DNA of 64,000 nucleotides, taken from NCBI GenBank assembly GCA_027186245.1, contig CP114490.1, positions 3,239,001 through 3,303,000 on the forward strand. The letters are read 5' to 3'. Below are positions 11,046 to 23,438 of the stretch, piece by piece. Every line of letters starts with the position of its first letter. Within the stretch, counting starts at the first letter, position 1. The notes under the pieces were generated by a model. It was not told the origin of the DNA. It was given only the letters and a program-made list of their open reading frames with translations, and did no database searches. The position numbers and the translations under genes are program-made. The DNA is from Coriaria nepalensis. Lineage: Eukaryota > Streptophyta > Magnoliopsida > Cucurbitales > Coriariaceae.

Positions 11046-11974
11046 ATGGAAGTAGTGGATGATCTTAATCTTGAAGCCACAGAGCTTAGCTAGCACTAAA
11101 GATGATGATCATGAGCAGCAAACATCTTCAAGTAGTACTACCACCACCACCACCACTAAGAGCAACAAAAGAATATTGACCGATGACATGAAGGAAGAAT
11201 TGGGATCTAGCCGGCATAATTCTTGCACCAAGTAAGCAATCTCGATCTCCATCCACCAGTTTATATCTATCTTATCTTTTTTCAGTATGCATGGACGTGC
11301 ATGCATGGTTAATGAATTATGATAAACAATACTAATTAACATATGGGTTTGTGCAATATTATAGGGCACAAGTAGTGGGGTGGCCGCCGGTTAGATCTTA
11401 CAGAAAGAACTCAATCCAAGCAAAGAAGATGATCAGTGATAATCAAGAGAGAGAAGCAGGTGGGCTCTACATAAAAGTAAGCGTGGATGGAGCTCCATTT
11501 CTGAGGAAGATTGATCTCAAAGTGTATGAAGGGTATCCTGAGCTGCTTACAGCCTTACATAACATGTTCAAGTTCAAGGTTGGAAAGTATTGTGAAAGTG
11601 AAGGCTATAATGGTTCTGAATTTGTGCCCACTTATGAAGACAAAGATAGTGATTGGATGCTGGTCGGAGAGGTTCCTTGGAAGTAAGTATACAATATAAT
11701 TACTATTTTCCCTCTCTATTCATGAAGAGGTCAGAAGTAAGAGGCATGGGTTGTGGAAACATTCAAATTATGTGATGAAATCAAATGTTCAGATCTTGAT
11801 TTTTTTTTTTTAATTAACAGAAAATGTTGGATGAATTTGTGTATATGCATAAGAGAAAGAGCAAAGCTTGACTATGTTACAGAAAAAATTACAAACCAAA
11901 AATTTTGCTTGTCAACATACAAAGGATTTTCTTACCATCTCGGATTCCGCTTATCTGCCGCTAGAAAATCATAA
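11046..11974 (+). pseudogene. Aux/IAA auxin-response repressor gene, damaged in domain I and in the last exon
   Basis: Aux/IAA proteins repress ARF transcription factors and are degraded through TIR1/AFB when auxin binds. The expected start (ATG 11046, MEVVDDLNLEATEL) matches domain I but hits TAG at 11091, exactly where the EAR motif LRLGLPG should be. The sequence then resumes in the +1 frame (TKDDDHEQQ...), as if several bases had been deleted. A second ATG at 11059 lies in that frame and keeps exon 1 (to 11231) and exon 2 (11365-11682) open. Exon 2 is intact: degron core VGWPPVRS, then [12 protein letters not shown] and the PB1 acidic motif [16 protein letters not shown]. The only good acceptor for exon 3 (11821) shifts the tail out of the family frame; that reading ends at 11974 (214 codons from 11059). 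Either a pseudogene or a shortened EAR-less protein. Confidence 0.68.
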
Positions 11975-11990
11975 ACGACACGATCAACCA

Positions 11991-13832
11991 CTACACTACT
12001 ACACCCTCTGCAATCTTCTTCACTCCTCTGTTCTCCATCATTTCTCTGCCTTTATCCGAAAAATTCCATTTCCCACAACTTGCGTATAAATTGGACATCA
12101 AAATATACCCACCTTCTTTTTTGGGTTCCAAATCAACAAGCTCCGATAAAGCCCTCTCTGCAATCTTTACATTTCCATGAACTCTACAAGCACTCAAGAT
12201 CGCTCCCCAGATCGATCTACTTGGTTTAATAGGCATCTTCTCAATCACATCAATCGCATCAGATAACCTCCCAAATCGACCTAAAAGATCCACTATACAT
12301 CCATAATACTCTATTCCAGGATCGATTCCGTAAATTTTCTTCATACTGTTAAATATTTCAAGCCCTCTTTATCTACAAGTCCACAATGGCTACAAGCCGT
12401 AAGAACCGAAATTAAAGTCACCTTATTTGGTATTGTCTCTTTCTGCATAGAGGAGAATAGTTCTAAGGCTATTTTTTCCGAAACCGTGAAATGCAAATCC
12501 TGTTATCATAGTTGTCCATAATTTAACGTCTCTTTTTTTTTTTAATTTGCTCGAAAACAATATAAGCTCTTTCAATACTTCCACATTTATAATACATATC
12601 AATCAAAACCGAGCCCAAAAACGCATCAATTTGCATCTTCATTTTGACTACTTGTCCATGGATCCATCTTCCTTTATCCATGCTCCGATTTCGGTTATAG
12701 CAGACATCAGGTTAATCATTGTAACATTATCAAGTTTACCATTCTTTACAAGCATGTGACTAAATAATCTTTCAACCATGATATAATAACCACTTTGAGC
12801 ATAACCTGAAATTACTGAATTCCATGAAACTACATCTTTCCTAGGAGTCTTATAAAAATTATCAAGAGCAAGATCTGGCTTACCTTCCTTGGCATATCCC
12901 ACAATCATGGTATTCCAAGAAATTGTATCCTTCTCGATTAACGAATCAAAGATTCTATTAGTATACTTCAACTCCTTGCATTTCACATACATATCAAGAA
13001 GAGCATTACCCAATATCAAGTTTAAACTGATCGCCTTATTCCTTTCAATCCATGCATGAACAGATTTTCCAATCCTAAAATCACTTAACTGCCCATATGA
13101 CAGAAGAAGGCCCAACATCGTGAGCTCATCCACCTCAATACCAGATTCCATCATGTCAAGAAAAAGTTTAAATCCTTATAAGACATTTCCCCTCTTGGCA
13201 TAACCAACAATCATAATATTATTTGAGACAGAATCTCTGTTCGACATTTTCATCGAACAGTTTACGTGCAATCTCCATTTGCCCACTCTCTAAGGATTTC
13301 CTGAATTTTGCAAACACAGATTCAATGGCAACAGACCAAAAACTATAGCATGACAATGTATCTGCTCTACTACTTGAATTACACAATTTGAGGCTTGAAG
13401 TAGATAAATGAAAGTCCGCTTATCTGGGCATATACCAGAATGGAGCATGGAATTATATACAGAAAACGACGGATTTTTTGAACACGACAAGCCGAGTATC
13501 ATGGTGTTGAAAATATAAAGTTTTGGACAAGGAGTGAAGTGGTTGAAAAGGAGGATTGCTAAGTCTATATTTTCAGGGTGGGAAATTGCTGAGAATAATA
13601 TAAGTCTGCTCATGAGAAATGTTTGACCTATTAGGTCGGGTTTCCTCATCATCTTCCCCAAAATCTGTTTGAAATGATGCCTTGAATTAGATCTTTCAAG
13701 TAGAATGAGAAGTGGGTCATTCCGTTCAAGTGCCTTCGTTGGATCCCAGATAATTTTCCTGCCTGTTGTATATGAACTACGAAATCGGATTCCCCGTCTA
13801 AATAAGTTCATAGATAAATTCAGTAGCATCAA
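11991..13832 (-). pseudogene. Decayed pentatricopeptide repeat (PLS-class) gene
   Basis: Plant PPR proteins of this class bind organellar RNA. Three separated pieces in different frames remain. 13832-13290 holds an N-terminal region ending in a premature stop after HCHAIVFGL. 13154-12648 has PPR motifs such as GNALLDMYVKCKEL, DTISWNTMIVGYAKEG and DVVSWNSVISGYAQSG. 12344-11991 has YGCIVDLLGRFGRLSDAIDVI and IWGAILSACRVHGNVKIAE, the E-type C-terminal region. The gap 13155-13289 still translates as a PPR (MEIARKLFDE, NNIMIVGYAKRGN) but needs a frame change and contains a stop. The ancestral gene was probably intronless, so splicing cannot rescue it. Its end lies 16 bases from the end of the Aux/IAA reading frame. 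Confidence 0.82.
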
Positions 13833-14576
13833 GCAAAAATCGATCAGAAGCCTTTGGACATGAAAAATAATTAGAAGGAGAAGGCGATCATCTCACGAAG
13901 AAGAGAATAATGGCCGCAAGTAGTGGAATTTAAGTTTTAAAAAATTACATACTCATACCTAAACTATCTGATTGTTGCAATTGTTTCTATAAAGTTTAAA
14001 ATAATTAGCATTTTAGTCCACTCATTAAATAATCCACTGAGTTGGTTAAATAAGTCATCTTTCTTTTTCAATCTTATCAACTTTTTTTTTTCACTTCTTT
14101 ATAATCTTTAAGAATAAAGATTACTTGAAAAAGGGTTGAAATCTGCATCAAAATTCAAACTTTATAAAGCTTAGTCAAGAAGACAGCCCCACCACTATCT
14201 ATTTCATCTTGTATTTTATAAAGTTTTTTCCAAATGCATCATCATCAACATTCCCATCCATCTCTTTTAACTGGTCCCACCTTCTCCACTACCCACTAAA
14301 GAAAAAATAAATAAATGCTCCCACCATATATTTTCCTTATCATTCATCACCAACCCCACCATTGATCCTCCACCAAGAAAAGAGAAAGAAGAAGGGGACT
14401 ATAGAGGAATTTTCCCCAAACTGGACCACTGCAAAAGATTACACCCAACAATGGCTCCTTTTATTCGGAGAGCTTGGGAAAAGAAAAATAATGAAAACTT
14501 ATTGATGTAGTGAGTCAAATGCTTTAGAATTTGTGGGACCTGGAGGTACACTAGCGGGAGTAGTCGTCGATCGGGG
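13833..14576. other. Intergenic, 0.74 kb
   Basis: AT-rich sequence between the 5' side of the PPR relic and the 3' side of the bHLH gene. It should include the bHLH 3' UTR. No other feature recognised. Confidence 0.5.
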
Positions 14577-17500
14577 CTATTGCGGCATGCTGGACTCGGG
14601 CTTGACAGTTGTTGATGAGAGGTCCGATTGGTCGGTCCGGAAAATTGCGGAGGCTAATGAGATGGGCATAATACACAGCGCTTTGGATTGAAGATATTGC
14701 ATTGCAGTTCCAATGTCTCCTTCCATCAGTTTGGCTACTTCTTGTTCTGTCCCATCTGTTGACCATTTCTCCCATGCTTTTTGATTGCTTCCACCTTCTA
14801 TCCCCTCTCCCTTCATCACACAAATCAAAAGTTGAGACAAGTAAATTAAGATTGTTAATTTCACATAAGCCAGTGAATTATCAAAATCCTTAAGACACTC
14901 CCTTATCAATTTTTTGTCCCTTATTTCCATGTGTAAAAACCAAATGAAATTGGGAATGAGAGATGCAATAGTACTGATTAAGAGCCTAAAGTTCATAGTA
15001 TAAGGAGCATCTTATGAATAAACGAGGAATGGAAGATAAACCTTAAACTTTAGTACCTCAACCGATGACGATAAGGGCACATCAGCTACGAGCTGAGCCA
15101 CTGCACCCGCTCCGCCCAGTCTGCTCATGCTCAGAACCTAAATAAAATACAAGTTACAAATGGTTTTAAGATTGAATTATTTAAGGTGGCGATAAGTAAG
15201 CTAGAACAGTTCATCTTTTATCTGATCGAGGATCGATCAAGTTTTAATCTTGGATACCTTGACTTGGAGCCTCAGAAACTTCACATAATCCACAATTTCA
15301 TCAAGCATAGCTGCCCTATCTGTCTGCAAAACATCAATCTCATCAGGTTAATATAATTACGGCAACAACGATATTGAGGAGTTACTGACCTTGTTGGCAC
15401 TAGGAACTAGCTCCTGCAAAGCCTTCATTCTTTCTGCAATTCTTTCCCGACGTAACTGCCAAAAGAAGACAGACTCAAAATCTCAGTACATAGTTTCAAT
15501 TCTAATCCAATGGAAACTAAAATCAAAAATAGAAAAAATGGATTTTGGATATTAGAATCAAATGCGGGAAAGAAAGCAGTGGGGGATTCGGTTGGTCTTT
15601 GTAAGAGATGGAAATGGAGTATTACCCGCTCTGCAATGCTATGCGGGTCCGTTGCTTTCCCACGCTTTGCTCTCACTCTGGGACGGATGGAAGGAGGGTG
15701 TGGTCCACCACCCATTGCCCCGGATGTTAGCTGGCTATGATAGGGCTAAAGATCAGTAGAAAGATGATTGATCAGTCAACACGAAACGAACAAATGCAGC
15801 ACCTGAAAGAGTACTAGCTAGGAAGAGGCCATCACATTTGTCAACTATAGACTACAAATAAATGAGCTTTCTGTATTCTTTACCAGAGAGTTGAAAGGTA
15901 CATATTGTAGGGAAACCAAAGATACTTAGCCATTTTCGATAACTTCTGCAAACTTATCGGCAAATTAAACTCAGAAACAGAAAACCTGACGATTCAATAG
16001 TTATCATTGAAAAGGGACTTGTTTAATCATTCTTTCTTTTGATGTGATTCAGTGCAGCAGTGCTAACTCGATGGAAACCAATTCCAGAGACCAACACATC
16101 AAAACAAGTAGGTTATCAAGTGATAAACACAACAAACTTCTCAATTGAAACATTTTCTAAGTTCATATTCTAATTCATATTTCAAACCAACTTAAAATCA
16201 CAGCTTCAGGCATAACTAATTGTATGAGTTCTTTGGCTGATGCAAAAGCAATAGCACTTGAATTATCAGATCAACAAAAATAAAAGGAAAAAGAAAAAAC
16301 AGGAAGACAAAGATTGACCCTCAAAGAAGGACCACCAACAGAAATCCGTTCTAAGTTTTAACAGTATTTAGCGCGTGTGGACCCCTCGCACGTGCGAGAC
16401 ATTCTTTTTGTCAGTATTCTCATGTCACTTTTCAATGCCACGGAAAAGACAAGACCACCCCTCCGCCACACTTTAGTGGATATGTCATTGAACTTTTAAC
16501 CAGAGTGCTCATTATTTTCAACACTAGAACAAATGAAATGTAAATTTCAAATTAACACCAAGAAAATTGATAAAGTTAAAATAAATAAATAAATAATTAT
16601 TATTCCACGCTGGAATTAGATGGGGGCAGAAATGATATTTCGATTTATTATATATATTTTTTACCTGGTGGAGCTGACTAGGAGTTGGCACCGCCGGACG
16701 GACAGGATGATGAGTTTGCAGATGATGTCCATAAGCTGGAAACAAACTGTTCATATGGACTGATGAATCTCTCTCCTGTCACAAGAACAATTGACCACCT
16801 ACAATTGTGTTAATTTACCAAAATACCCCTACCTCTACCAAATTTTCTCGGATTCCATTCACAGCTTTTGCTGTTTTTGAGTGGAAAATTTGATAGAAAA
16901 AGACTTTCAAGAAAAAGATGGAGAAAAATGAAGTTTGAATCCCAAGAAAAGAAAAGGTCGACTTAATTTGATGACAATAATGCACAGAAAAAGAAAAGAA
17001 AAAAACTAAATAAAAGTTCAAAATTCTGACTGAAAATTGACAGTTGGTTAAATATTTTCCAGCATAATTTTCTGAGAAAGAAGAACATGAAATCTTCATC
17101 CCAATCCCAGAAAAAGAGTACCAAATTCAACATGAAAAAATTGATTCAAGCAGCTATGAAAATGACAATTCATGAGAACAATATGACACACAGTATATAC
17201 ACATACATATTTATATATATATATATATACATATATTGAGAGAGAGACAGAGAGAGAGAGTTACATTAATGGAAGAAGAGGTAGAAGAAGGAGCGTGATT
17301 ATTATTAGCTTCAAGCTCTTCTCTAAACCTCTCTTGCCTTAAAAATCCCTGTTCTAATGTTAACCCCAAAGGCAAACCCAAACCACCCATCCCTCTCAAC
17401 CCACCTCCGCCTCCTCCTCCTCCTCCTCCTCCTCCGCCGCCGCCACTTCCGCCACTCCCACTCCCCAACTGCAACAAGGACATAGGCATAGAATTCATCT

Positions 17501-17627
17501 CAGGTCCTTGATTACCACCGACATACCCACCTGCAGCTTCTCCTCTACTACTATAAGCAGGTGGGTTTACCGCCAAAATCTGCTCGAAGAAATCATCCCC
17601 TAGTCCCTCCGGCGGGTTATCCGCCAT
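14577..17627 (-). CDS. UNE12: bHLH transcription factor, UNE12/bHLH7-like
   Basis: Seven exons: 17627-17265, 16775-16665, 15730-15626, 15455-15390, 15323-15258, 15137-15057, 14810-14577; 341 residues with all phases consistent. The bHLH domain (about residues 180-240) is split over exons 3-5: [16 protein letters not shown], then [18 protein letters not shown], then [18 protein letters not shown], followed by [19 protein letters not shown]. The C-terminus keeps the subgroup signatures [19 protein letters not shown] and [17 protein letters not shown]. These match Arabidopsis UNE12 and bHLH7, nuclear factors linked to fertilisation and temperature/iron responses. The N-terminus begins [18 protein letters not shown] and carries a long glycine run near 56-75. 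The HER basic region should bind E-box/G-box DNA. Confidence 0.92.
17222..17262 (+). repeat. (TA)n/(GA)n microsatellite at bHLH exon 1 donor
   Basis: A short (AT)n tract followed by a GA-rich run lies directly against the exon 1 donor of the bHLH gene (CT-rich in the transcript). Length variation here could affect splicing; no direct evidence. Confidence 0.6.
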
Positions 17628-19350
17628 GACAGTAAAGATACAACTTTTTAAAACCGAGAAGAGAGAGCAGAAAAAAGAAGACCAGGGTTTTTAGGTGTTT
17701 GGGTGGCGAGAAAAAGTGGTGGTGGGATGTAGTAGAAATGAGCGGCAGATCCGGAACCCAATAAGTTGGGAAGTTCTATGGGTTTTATTGGTCTCTCTGT
17801 TTATGTTTGTGTTTTCTGACGTCTTGATTTTGTGACCGTAAAGAAGCGGTTCCGGCTTCCGAATGATATTTGTGTTTGATCGCTTTATAGAGCCAATTAC
17901 AGAGAGGGGTAGTAGCTCATTTGCTTTTCCTTCTCAATCAGCTTAAGATATCAACAAATATTTTCAGAAGTTTAAACCACAACAATATCATTATTTACAA
18001 TTTTACTCCCCGATTCCCCAAAAAATTTCAAGTCTAGCTTTTGGATGACTGATTTGATTAGGCCTTATATTTCATATTGTAAAATTTTTGCATACTTTGA
18101 TAAACTCCACCATTACCTTACATCCTCTATTTATTACTTAAATAAAAAAAATATTAATTAGAAAAATAATAATAAAGAATTAATTTTCTTTATTAAAAAC
18201 TAAAAAAAAATTCTTTACCAAGAGCAAAAAGCAAAAAAAATAATGTTTTTGTCCTTACCCAAAAAAGAAAAAAAAAATTTGAAAGTTTTATTTCCAGCTT
18301 CGTATATATAATTAATTTGATATTGGTCCTACCTTATATAAAAATTAATAAAAATTATTTTTCTTTTTTTTTTTTTTTTTTTCCCACTCTACTCACTTTA
18401 ATCTTTATTTGAGCAGAATTGGACAAAACAAAATCTAATACTAGATTCGAGTTCATATATTGTCCGAGAAGTGTAAAGAAGGATTCATCATTCACTCTCC
18501 ATGTCTTAATCATTGAACATTATTTCAAAATAAAAGCATTTGGGTTGCTATCAAGAGTATTCGGATGTTCCCTACTATCTCTGAGTAACTCGAATCCGAA
18601 ACTTATTAGGTCTCAATTGAGAATCCACTGTCATGTTTCATTTTCAAGAAAAGATATTGCACTAATATTGTAAGTAAAAATATGTCCTCATGCACTCCCC
18701 CCCTTTCGCTAAAAAGGAAGAGGTATAGTTTTTGGTTTGGACCATTAATTTCTTCCCCAAACAAAGAAAAAAAAGAGACTATCTTTATGGCTTTTTGGAT
18801 CCCCTTTTTTATACACACACACTACACGTGCCACATGATTACGATAGCCTTCTTTCTAGCTAGAATTAAGACTTGTCTATTAGTCAGTCTTGTTCTATAC
18901 CACGTTTTCTGATTGAGTCCAAAGTTGCATTATCACGAGTTTAATTTCATCAAGGCAAATTATTAGCATGTAATTTAACTCTAAACTATGTAGCGATCAG
19001 CTGTTAATTCTGATCAAGAGAAGAAAATGGGTTCGGGGTTCGCTTTCATTTGGTTTCATGGTGCTCTTGTTTGCTTTGCTGCTCTTAGCTCCCTCAAATT
19101 TGTCTAAATACAATTTTCCATGCCTTTAATCAAAGCTTTAGATATATACATGTCTTCAATCTTCTTTCAATAAAATCATTAATCCGGTACTACCCGACAC
19201 CTAGGATAGGGTAATGATCACAGTTTTTTTTTTGTAGACATAAAAAGTAAATTTTTCTTGCATATACAGTTGATAAAAAATAATAAAGTTCCTGAGTTTC
19301 AATAATTGCTTTCCATTATTACATCATAATAGAAACCTTAGTTTCGTCCC
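17628..19350. other. Intergenic: bHLH promoter and bZIP 3' side
   Basis: The first few hundred bases upstream of the bHLH ATG are mixed in composition and likely promoter and leader. From about 18100 to 18400 the DNA is very AT-rich with homopolymers. Nothing coding was recognised up to the bZIP stop codon. Confidence 0.5.
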
Positions 19351-22300
19351 TTATTCGGTTCCTTGTCCACCTCTCTCCATGGCTTGGTTCCCACCCCTTC
19401 TGATCTGCTTCTGCAGATGCTCCAAGCTAGCCACTCGCTGCATAGATTCTGATCTTCCCATTTTGTGCCCCGTTACAGCCGTTGATGAATTCTGCTGCAC
19501 ATTTTCGATCGATGAAATCTCGGCCACACGATTTGTGATTTGTGGGGCCATGGGTGTATTTGCCGTGGAGTGATAGAAGTGATTACTTGAGTCATCCTGC
19601 ACTGGAACGGCTCCATCTGTTGATGTGTCAGATGGGCTTCCGTCAAATGGCGCCATGCCGGCCAAGGAAATCTCTGACATGCCATGGAACATTGGGTTCA
19701 AACCCGTAATCCGTTTGACTGTCTCTTCAGCCATTTTTACCTAAGCATCACAGTCATATACAAATATCAGGTGTTTGGTCAATTTTAGTAAGCGACAGAA
19801 TTTCCAATTGTGAGCTCCCAAATTCTAAATTTCAACCTGGGCTTACATATTCTAACTAAAATGTACGTATTAAGATTCCAGTTTTTGTAACTCAAATTTC
19901 AGTCGATGATCCTGATGTGGAACCAATGACAGTTTGTTTTACTGGTTCTGGACTCTTACTTCTGAAACTCCAGTTTGAATCTTTTGACTTACAAACATCT
20001 ATTTAAATCCAGCTTGAAACACAATAGTTTAATATCAAGTTTGTACAATCTAGTTTCAAAAGCCAAATGGGCTCGAGATTCTTCCTAGATCAGAGATGCA
20101 AAAGGCAAGGTGAAAACCATTGAGGAATGACAGTATACCTTGGCTCTTAAAGTCTCCACATCAGCTTTAAGAACTCGGTTGTCGACAGCTGCATCGTTGT
20201 ACTTTTGTGTTATATCGGAGAAACGCTTCAGTAGAGAAGAGTTTTCAACTCTTAGTTGAGAAACCTATTAAGAACAATTTCAAAGAAACTTTTACAATTT
20301 CTCAGATAAGGGTACGTTGATAGCAAGCTATCAAGAGAAGCAAGAGGAGATGAAGAAAATGGGATCTAAACCTGTGTCTCAAGCTCGGTCAAATGTGCTT
20401 GCTTTCTTCTTCTTGAACGTCTTGCAGACTCTCTATTGGAAAGCATTCTGACATCAAAATATCAAACTATGCCAAATCAAAAAAGGTGCAGAAATTTATG
20501 GGGGTCTAAGGAGTTTGCACTTCTTTAACCAGCTGAAAGTGATTTCATAACTCAAAAGTACTCAAATAAGTCCTTAGAAACATCTCAAAACACCTTAAAG
20601 AGAAATTTTGACTTTAAAGCAGTTTAAAAGAGAGAGAGAGAGAGAGAACTTATTATAATGATTCCTTCTTTACAAGCCTCCTTAAATTAAAGCCCTAAAC
20701 TCACTCAAACAACGTTATATGAATTAGCTGTATAAAACAAAACAAGGGGAAAATAAATAAAAAATCCAAAATAATCATCAGATTGGAAAATCGAAAACTC
20801 GTTAGTGGAATATTTCCTTCAAACCAAACAAAACACTGATCTAAACTCTAGTTTATCCTTAACTACTCACTTAACTGACAAGCTCCTATACTTTGTAGTC
20901 CATAAACCAAACATAATTCTGATGAGAGCAGCAGATAAAAGGTTACCTCCTTACGCGTTTTGCATCAGCTGGGTCCATATTGTCAGTTATTTCAGTTTCT
21001 CCTTCAATTTCCTCATCATCAGAATTCTCTCTTGATGAGCCACTAGTGGTTGGCTTCACTGGAACTGGAGACTTCTTTTGCGTGGAAGGTAAGGACAAAA
21101 CCCCAATGGCTCCAGTAATTTCTTTATCATTTGACCTGGATGAATCATTTCCAGCTCCTACATTGTAAATGAAATATATTTCAACAAAGAAGAAAAGTAA
21201 AAATATCAGGAAAAAAAAAAGGTAGAGAAAAGTATCAACATGTTTCATCCAGCTACATTTAACTTTAGAGCTGCTTGGTTAAAAAGATTGATCTGACGAG
21301 AAAGCTTTCAAAATATTTGTGACTATGAGATAGGTGAACTGATCATTACCAAAAGGCAATGTGGTGGAACAAACCAAAGAAAACTCAACATCTTGATTTT
21401 TAGCAGGTGCCACATGGTGTATCCATTACATTCGATCATTCTCATGAGATAGATCCTCTTTAGATGCCGATATTTAAAGAATATGATAAAGAGATTTAAT
21501 AGGCGCTCACAATCATAGCCTCAAACAAGTTTTTCGGTACAAACAAATATATACATGCCGTAATGCAAACCTTTAGAAGTGGCATGAGATTCCAATTGTA
21601 AAGTATTGGATGCTTGTGATCCACACTCGGCTAAAGTGGGAGAATCTTGAGCTTTCACAAAAGATCCCTATTGACATGAATAGAAATATATTAACATGAA
21701 CTTACCAAAACCAAAAGGCAAATGCTTATATATATGTGTATGTATTATATTAACCACAGCTATATGAATTACTCGGTAGAAAACAAGATGATTAACACCA
21801 CTTACAAATGAAAGCCTACATCTTTACGCCTACCAATTTTAGGGGAAAATGAGGAGAATCAATAGTAGCAAACAGTGATTGGAAACACTATATGATTGAG
21901 GAAAAGTGATCTAACATAATTTTTTTTTTCATTTCTTGTTTTTGACTGTATGCACTCGAGGCAAAACTTTGAAAATCTGGCATTTATTTGCCACTTTACC
22001 CAAAAGAGATAGTTATGTACAGGTTTTCAATAAACTAGAATTTCAGAAGATCACCATTGTTGACAGAGCTGAACATTTGTAATGTGTCAATACGAGATTG
22101 AAGGGTTAAGTGGTAAATATAAGGTACCAGGCTAAACCAACGTCACCACAAAAAGTTTGACTTTAAGCCTGATTAGGTTGTAGAACTATAGCCAAAGTGT
22201 TAGAAAACTTTGTCCAATTAACGGAAAAATTAAGGCCCACACTTAGATCTTAAATTCTCACCATCTAAGCAGATCACTTTGTGTTTTAATCTCATTATTT

Positions 22301-23438
22301 CAAAGTAAAGCGACATTAAAGCTTGTGATGGTGTTCTGTAGCTTCTAACTGATTTTGCTAGTTTCCATTAGGTAGGACTTTCTTTCTTCTAAAAGAAAGC
22401 AGTAACTTTCTTTCAATATGCAAACCTTTATACTTTAAAAAAGTTTTCATATGAACAAAAAAGAAGTTAACTCTAGGACTGTTTATTTCTTCAAAGAGAA
22501 AGTGGTAACTTTATTTTCCATATGCTTGAAAAGGTTTGCTTGCCTTATACAATAAAAAGGGCAACAATTGCCTTTGTAGGTGAAACTTGAAAGTTTGAAT
22601 CTCCCAATCTGGGCTATGTATGTTTCTTCATTCGTGTCTTTTCTTGCCACTTAATGTACAAGCAAGAATCAGCATCTACGAGGATCAGTTCCATCACAAA
22701 TATTTCGACGAAAAAAGTGAGGTTGAGAAAATTCGGGGAAAAAAAAAAGGTGATAAAAAATCCCATCATCAATGAAGAAGTATCATCATTACGTTTGGCA
22801 GCTAAGAAAATGCAAGGAAAAAAATAAAACTAAAAAACTAAAAATACAATCAAACTCGTGGACTAACCAGACTAAGCAAAAAATACTAGAAACTTTCCTC
22901 CCCTCTTCCAACTTTCCTCAGAAACCAAACACATCTAAACAAAACTCACCCACAAAAAATAAAAGAAAAAAGAAAAAAAGTAAGAGCAGATTCATACCCG
23001 AGATAAGGCAACAGCAGCACAAGCCAAGTTGAGCTTGCTCTTAAGAAAAGCTTGATACTCTTCAGAATCAACCGGAATATTAGGAGCTGCGGCACAAAAC
23101 GACGGCGTAACACCATTTCCAATCAAATTGGAGGACGCAGTGGTACTATCAGCACCACTATTAGGTTTCTGAGAACGATCATGTCGAGGATCCTTGACCT
23201 CCACGACATCGTTATGATCTCCGGCGGAAGAAGAAAGAAGAGAAGCCACAGAAGCCTCAGCAGAAACCGAAGCTTCCTGAAGAAACCGCTGGAACGCCCA
23301 CTCAGATGCGCTCCGGTTCATTTTGGACGATTGGTCCGGTTCAGCTGTTGTTCCTTGTGGCGGTGGCGGTGGCGGTGGCTGAGGTTGAGATGACCAGAAT
23401 TGATCAGAGATTTCGCCCACTGAGAAAACCCTATCCAT
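19351..23438 (-). CDS. BZIP63: Group C bZIP transcription factor (bZIP63/CPRF2-like)
   Basis: Six exons: 23438-22998, 21667-21571, 21157-20947, 20447-20372, 20264-20139, 19740-19351; 446 residues, phases consistent. The N-terminus [15 protein letters not shown] and [16 protein letters not shown] is typical of parsley CPRF2 and Arabidopsis bZIP63. Group C factors heterodimerise with S1 bZIPs and act in sugar/energy (SnRK1) and stress signalling in the nucleus. The basic region [16 protein letters not shown] at about 254-270 is in exon 4, and the leucine zipper continues through exon 5 ([19 protein letters not shown]). Upstream is an acidic stretch ([15 protein letters not shown]), and the C-terminus has [19 protein letters not shown] with an SxSxxRxxS-like Ser cluster that fits the SnRK1-target region of bZIP63. 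The leader just upstream is CT/GA-rich. Confidence 0.92.

Noticed and set aside
22772..23032. Lysine/asparagine-rich frame in the first bZIP intron region
   Set aside because: Low-complexity A-rich sequence overlapping the bZIP exon 1 end on the opposite strand; no domain.
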